Source: a virus
Length of the DNA stretch: 35,427 nucleotides
IMG/VR virus record: IMGVR_UViG_3300018036_000032
Location: 1 to 35,427 of that record
Direction: 5' to 3' (one strand)
Positions 33,912 to 35,427 of this stretch are shown piece after piece. The notes under the pieces are model-generated. The model did no database searches. It was not told where the DNA came from and saw nothing but the letters and a program-made list of their open reading frames with translations. Every line of letters begins with the position of its first letter. Within the stretch, counting starts at the first letter, position 1. Made by a program: the position numbers and the translations under genes.

Positions 33912-34457
33912 ATGTCTAAAAAATGTATTCTTGGTATTGATGTAAGTACCTCTTGTATCGGCATTGCAGCGATTGCCGAAAACGAAAAACTTTTATTCGC
34001 TGATACACTGACCTTCAAAAACAAAGATCTTTCTCTTGAAGATAAAGCAATTGCTTTCGAGAATACTTTGCGAAAGATTATTGAAATTGAGAAACTAGAT
34101 CCTTTGGCCGTCTTTATCGAAGAGCCTTTCTCGGCATTTGCCGGAGGAAAGACCTCTGCTAATACAATGGCGAAACTTCAACGATTCAATGGAATGTGTT
34201 GCCTTGCGACACGAAAGATCTTTGATGAAGACTCAACTCTCCTCCCAGCACGAGTTTGCCGTTCTCTCAATGAAATAAAGATTCCCCGAGGATCCAATAC
34301 AAAGAAATTGATTATTGATTGGGTCTCCGCAAAGTATCCAAAAGATTTCACATACGAGTTGACGAGACACGGTAATCCAAAAAAAGGCACCGATGATAAG
34401 GCAGATGCTGTTGTTGTTGCTTTGGCGGGTTTGAAAAAATATAAAGAATCTATTTGA
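33912..34457 (+). CDS. ruvC: RuvC-like Holliday junction resolvase
   Basis: The 181-residue protein has an RNase H-type fold with the expected acidic set. Asp10 lies in CILGIDVSTSCIGIAAI, Glu70 in AVFIEEP (with Glu71 beside it), and Asp162/Asp165 in GTDDKADAVVVALAGL. RuvC uses Asp, Glu and a C-terminal DxxD pair to cut four-way junctions with metal ions. Length and spacing match RuvC-family phage proteins. T4 uses the unrelated gp49 for this job. It probably resolves branched DNA before packaging or during recombination. The ATG at 33912 is required, since the first motif begins at residue 5 and the next in-frame Met is near residue 88. It lies 5 bases behind a consensus -10 box, so the mRNA looks leaderless. 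Confidence 0.82.
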   Translation: MSKKCILGIDVSTSCIGIAAIAENEKLLFADTLTFKNKDLSLEDKAIAFENTLRKIIEIEKLDPLAVFIEEPFSAFAGGKTSANTMAKLQRFNGMCCLATRKIFDEDSTLLPARVCRSLNEIKIPRGSNTKKLIIDWVSAKYPKDFTYELTRHGNPKKGTDDKADAVVVALAGLKKYKESI

Positions 34458-34482
34458 CAAATCATTTGTGCTGTGTTATCTT
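34454..34482 (+). promoter_or_regulatory. Extended -10 sigma70 promoter for the primase gene
   Basis: The -35 TTGACA at 34454-34459 begins inside the RuvC stop region. The -10 is TATCTT at 34477-34482 after 17 bases, preceded by TG at 34474-34475 (extended -10). Initiation would fall near 34489, about 13 bases before ATG 34502, leaving room for the GAGG ribosome site at 34492-34495. Confidence 0.7.
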
Positions 34483-34501
34483 ATATACATCGAGGCACAA
34501 C

Positions 34502-35427
34502 ATGAACGAAAAAATCAAAATCATCAACAACATTCTTGGATCCTATCGCAAGCAGCGAGACGAGTACTTATACTCTTGTCCTTTCTGCGAGGACACAAAA
34601 GGAAAGAAAAAACTTTCTGTTAATTACGCAAAGAACTACGCAAAGTGTTGGAAATGCGATTTTAGAACCAAGAACATTTACCGAATCGTCCGTCGCTTTG
34701 GAACCTACGATCAACGACAAAAGTGGCTCCAACTTGACGGACGACTTGATCTTTCCGAATTTGATAAGTTCTTCGCCGAAATCAACGAGAAAGAAATAAA
34801 GCAAACCATCTCTCTCCCAGATGAGTTTGTTTCGCTTTGCAATAAAAACCTCCCAATGTCCTCGGCCAAAGCACTTGACTACTTAAAGTCCCGAGGAATA
34901 ACAAAAAAACAAATCCTTGATTGGAAAATTGGCTATGCAACAGGAGGCAAGTATGGAGGCCGAATTATTATCCCCAGTTTTAATTGGGACGGCAATTGCA
35001 ATTATTATATTGCTCGTTCTTTTGTGGGACATCAAAGACGATATCTAAACCCTCCCGTTGGACGGGATATTGTCTTTAACGAACTATTTATTGATTGGGA
35101 CGAAGATGTCGTTCTCGTTGAAGGGGTATTTGATGCAATCGTTGCTGGCTCCAATTCTATTCCTATTTTGGGTTCTACTTTGCGTGAAAATTCACGATTA
35201 TTTCAACAAATTGTAATGAACGACACGCCGGTATACATTGCCCTAGACAAAGACGCGGAGACCAAAAGAAACTGGATTATCAAGTCCTTTTTGAGGTATG
35301 ACATCGAATTATATGTTATTGATACATCGGGCTGCGAAGATATCGGCTCAATGTCCAAAGAAGAGTTCGCTCTTCGAAAATCCCAAGCACAACCTGCTGA
35401 TCTTGACGAGATTATGATTTTTGATAA
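34502..35427 (+). CDS. DnaG-type DNA primase (3' partial, runs off the window)
   Basis: 308 residues are visible with no stop before the edge. An N-terminal zinc ribbon has Cys26-x2-Cys29 (SCPFCEDTKGKK) and Cys49-x2-Cys52 (CWKCDF), as in primases that read single-stranded template. A linker follows (residues 60-130), then a basic region (SRGITKKQILDWKIGYATGG) and a TOPRIM domain with Glu207 in VVLVEGVFDAI and Asp249/Asp251 in VYIALDKDAE. These are the glutamate and DxD metal-binding set of DnaG-like primases, which make RNA primers for lagging-strand synthesis. The start is ATG 34502, 6 bases after GAGG. It may end soon after or continue into a helicase domain, as in T7 gp4; the window cannot say. 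Confidence 0.88.
   Translation, partial: MNEKIKIINNILGSYRKQRDEYLYSCPFCEDTKGKKKLSVNYAKNYAKCWKCDFRTKNIYRIVRRFGTYDQRQKWLQLDGRLDLSEFDKFFAEINEKEIKQTISLPDEFVSLCNKNLPMSSAKALDYLKSRGITKKQILDWKIGYATGGKYGGRIIIPSFNWDGNCNYYIARSFVGHQRRYLNPPVGRDIVFNELFIDWDEDVVLVEGVFDAIVAGSNSIPILGSTLRENSRLFQQIVMNDTPVYIALDKDAETKRNWIIKSFLRYDIELYVIDTSGCEDIGSMSKEEFALRKSQAQPADLDEIMIFD

Overview
The window is one continuous block of a large, AT-rich tailed phage (or phage-like) genome with a contractile-tail, T4-type baseplate. Every gene I can support is on the + strand. They are packed with gaps of 0-51 bases or with overlaps of the ATGA or TAATG type. I see no tRNA, rRNA, CRISPR array, insertion sequence, integrase or convincing terminator, and no gene-free stretch over 51 bases. 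The phage call rests on a gp55-like late sigma factor, gp25-like and gp6-like baseplate wedge proteins, a hub or tail-lysozyme-like protein, and a run of very large virion-type proteins. Good Shine-Dalgarno sites and two near-consensus sigma70 promoters suggest a host such as a proteobacterium, not a member of the Bacteroidetes. The protein style (LamG-bearing virion proteins, RuvC-like resolvase, gp55) is one I associate from memory with marine T4-related myoviruses. I could not test that by search.

Layout. Positions 1-1412 hold the tail end of an unknown gene, a small membrane protein, the late sigma factor and a small helical protein. Positions 1409-3551 hold two tail-tip proteins: an OB-fold-like hub protein with a C-terminal peptidase-like domain, then a spike-like protein with beta-rich repeats. 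Positions 3548-10843 encode one protein of 2431 residues with coiled coils and a long hydrophobic segment. Positions 10853-13117 encode the gp25-like and gp6-like wedge proteins. Positions 13117-33888 encode nine further virion-type proteins of 318-1853 residues, several with glycan-binding-like folds (DNRLRE-like, LamG-like) or an FN3-like segment. Positions 33912-35427 start the DNA-metabolism module: a RuvC-like Holliday junction resolvase and a DnaG-type primase cut by the window edge.

How it may work together. The sigma factor would switch transcription to the structural block. That block lacks an obvious sigma70 promoter in its gaps, but its two longest gaps share the 11-mer TACTATTTAAT, a candidate phage-specific late promoter. 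The two replication/recombination genes instead each carry a sigma70-type promoter, as expected of early or middle genes. The structural proteins probably build an elaborate baseplate or adhesion apparatus. The sheath, tube, capsid and terminase genes lie outside the window. The points most worth follow-up are the apparently leaderless RuvC-like gene, the 2431-residue protein with a membrane-like segment, the Ser-for-Cys peptidase domain, the extra beta domain in the 1853-residue protein, and the shared gap motif.
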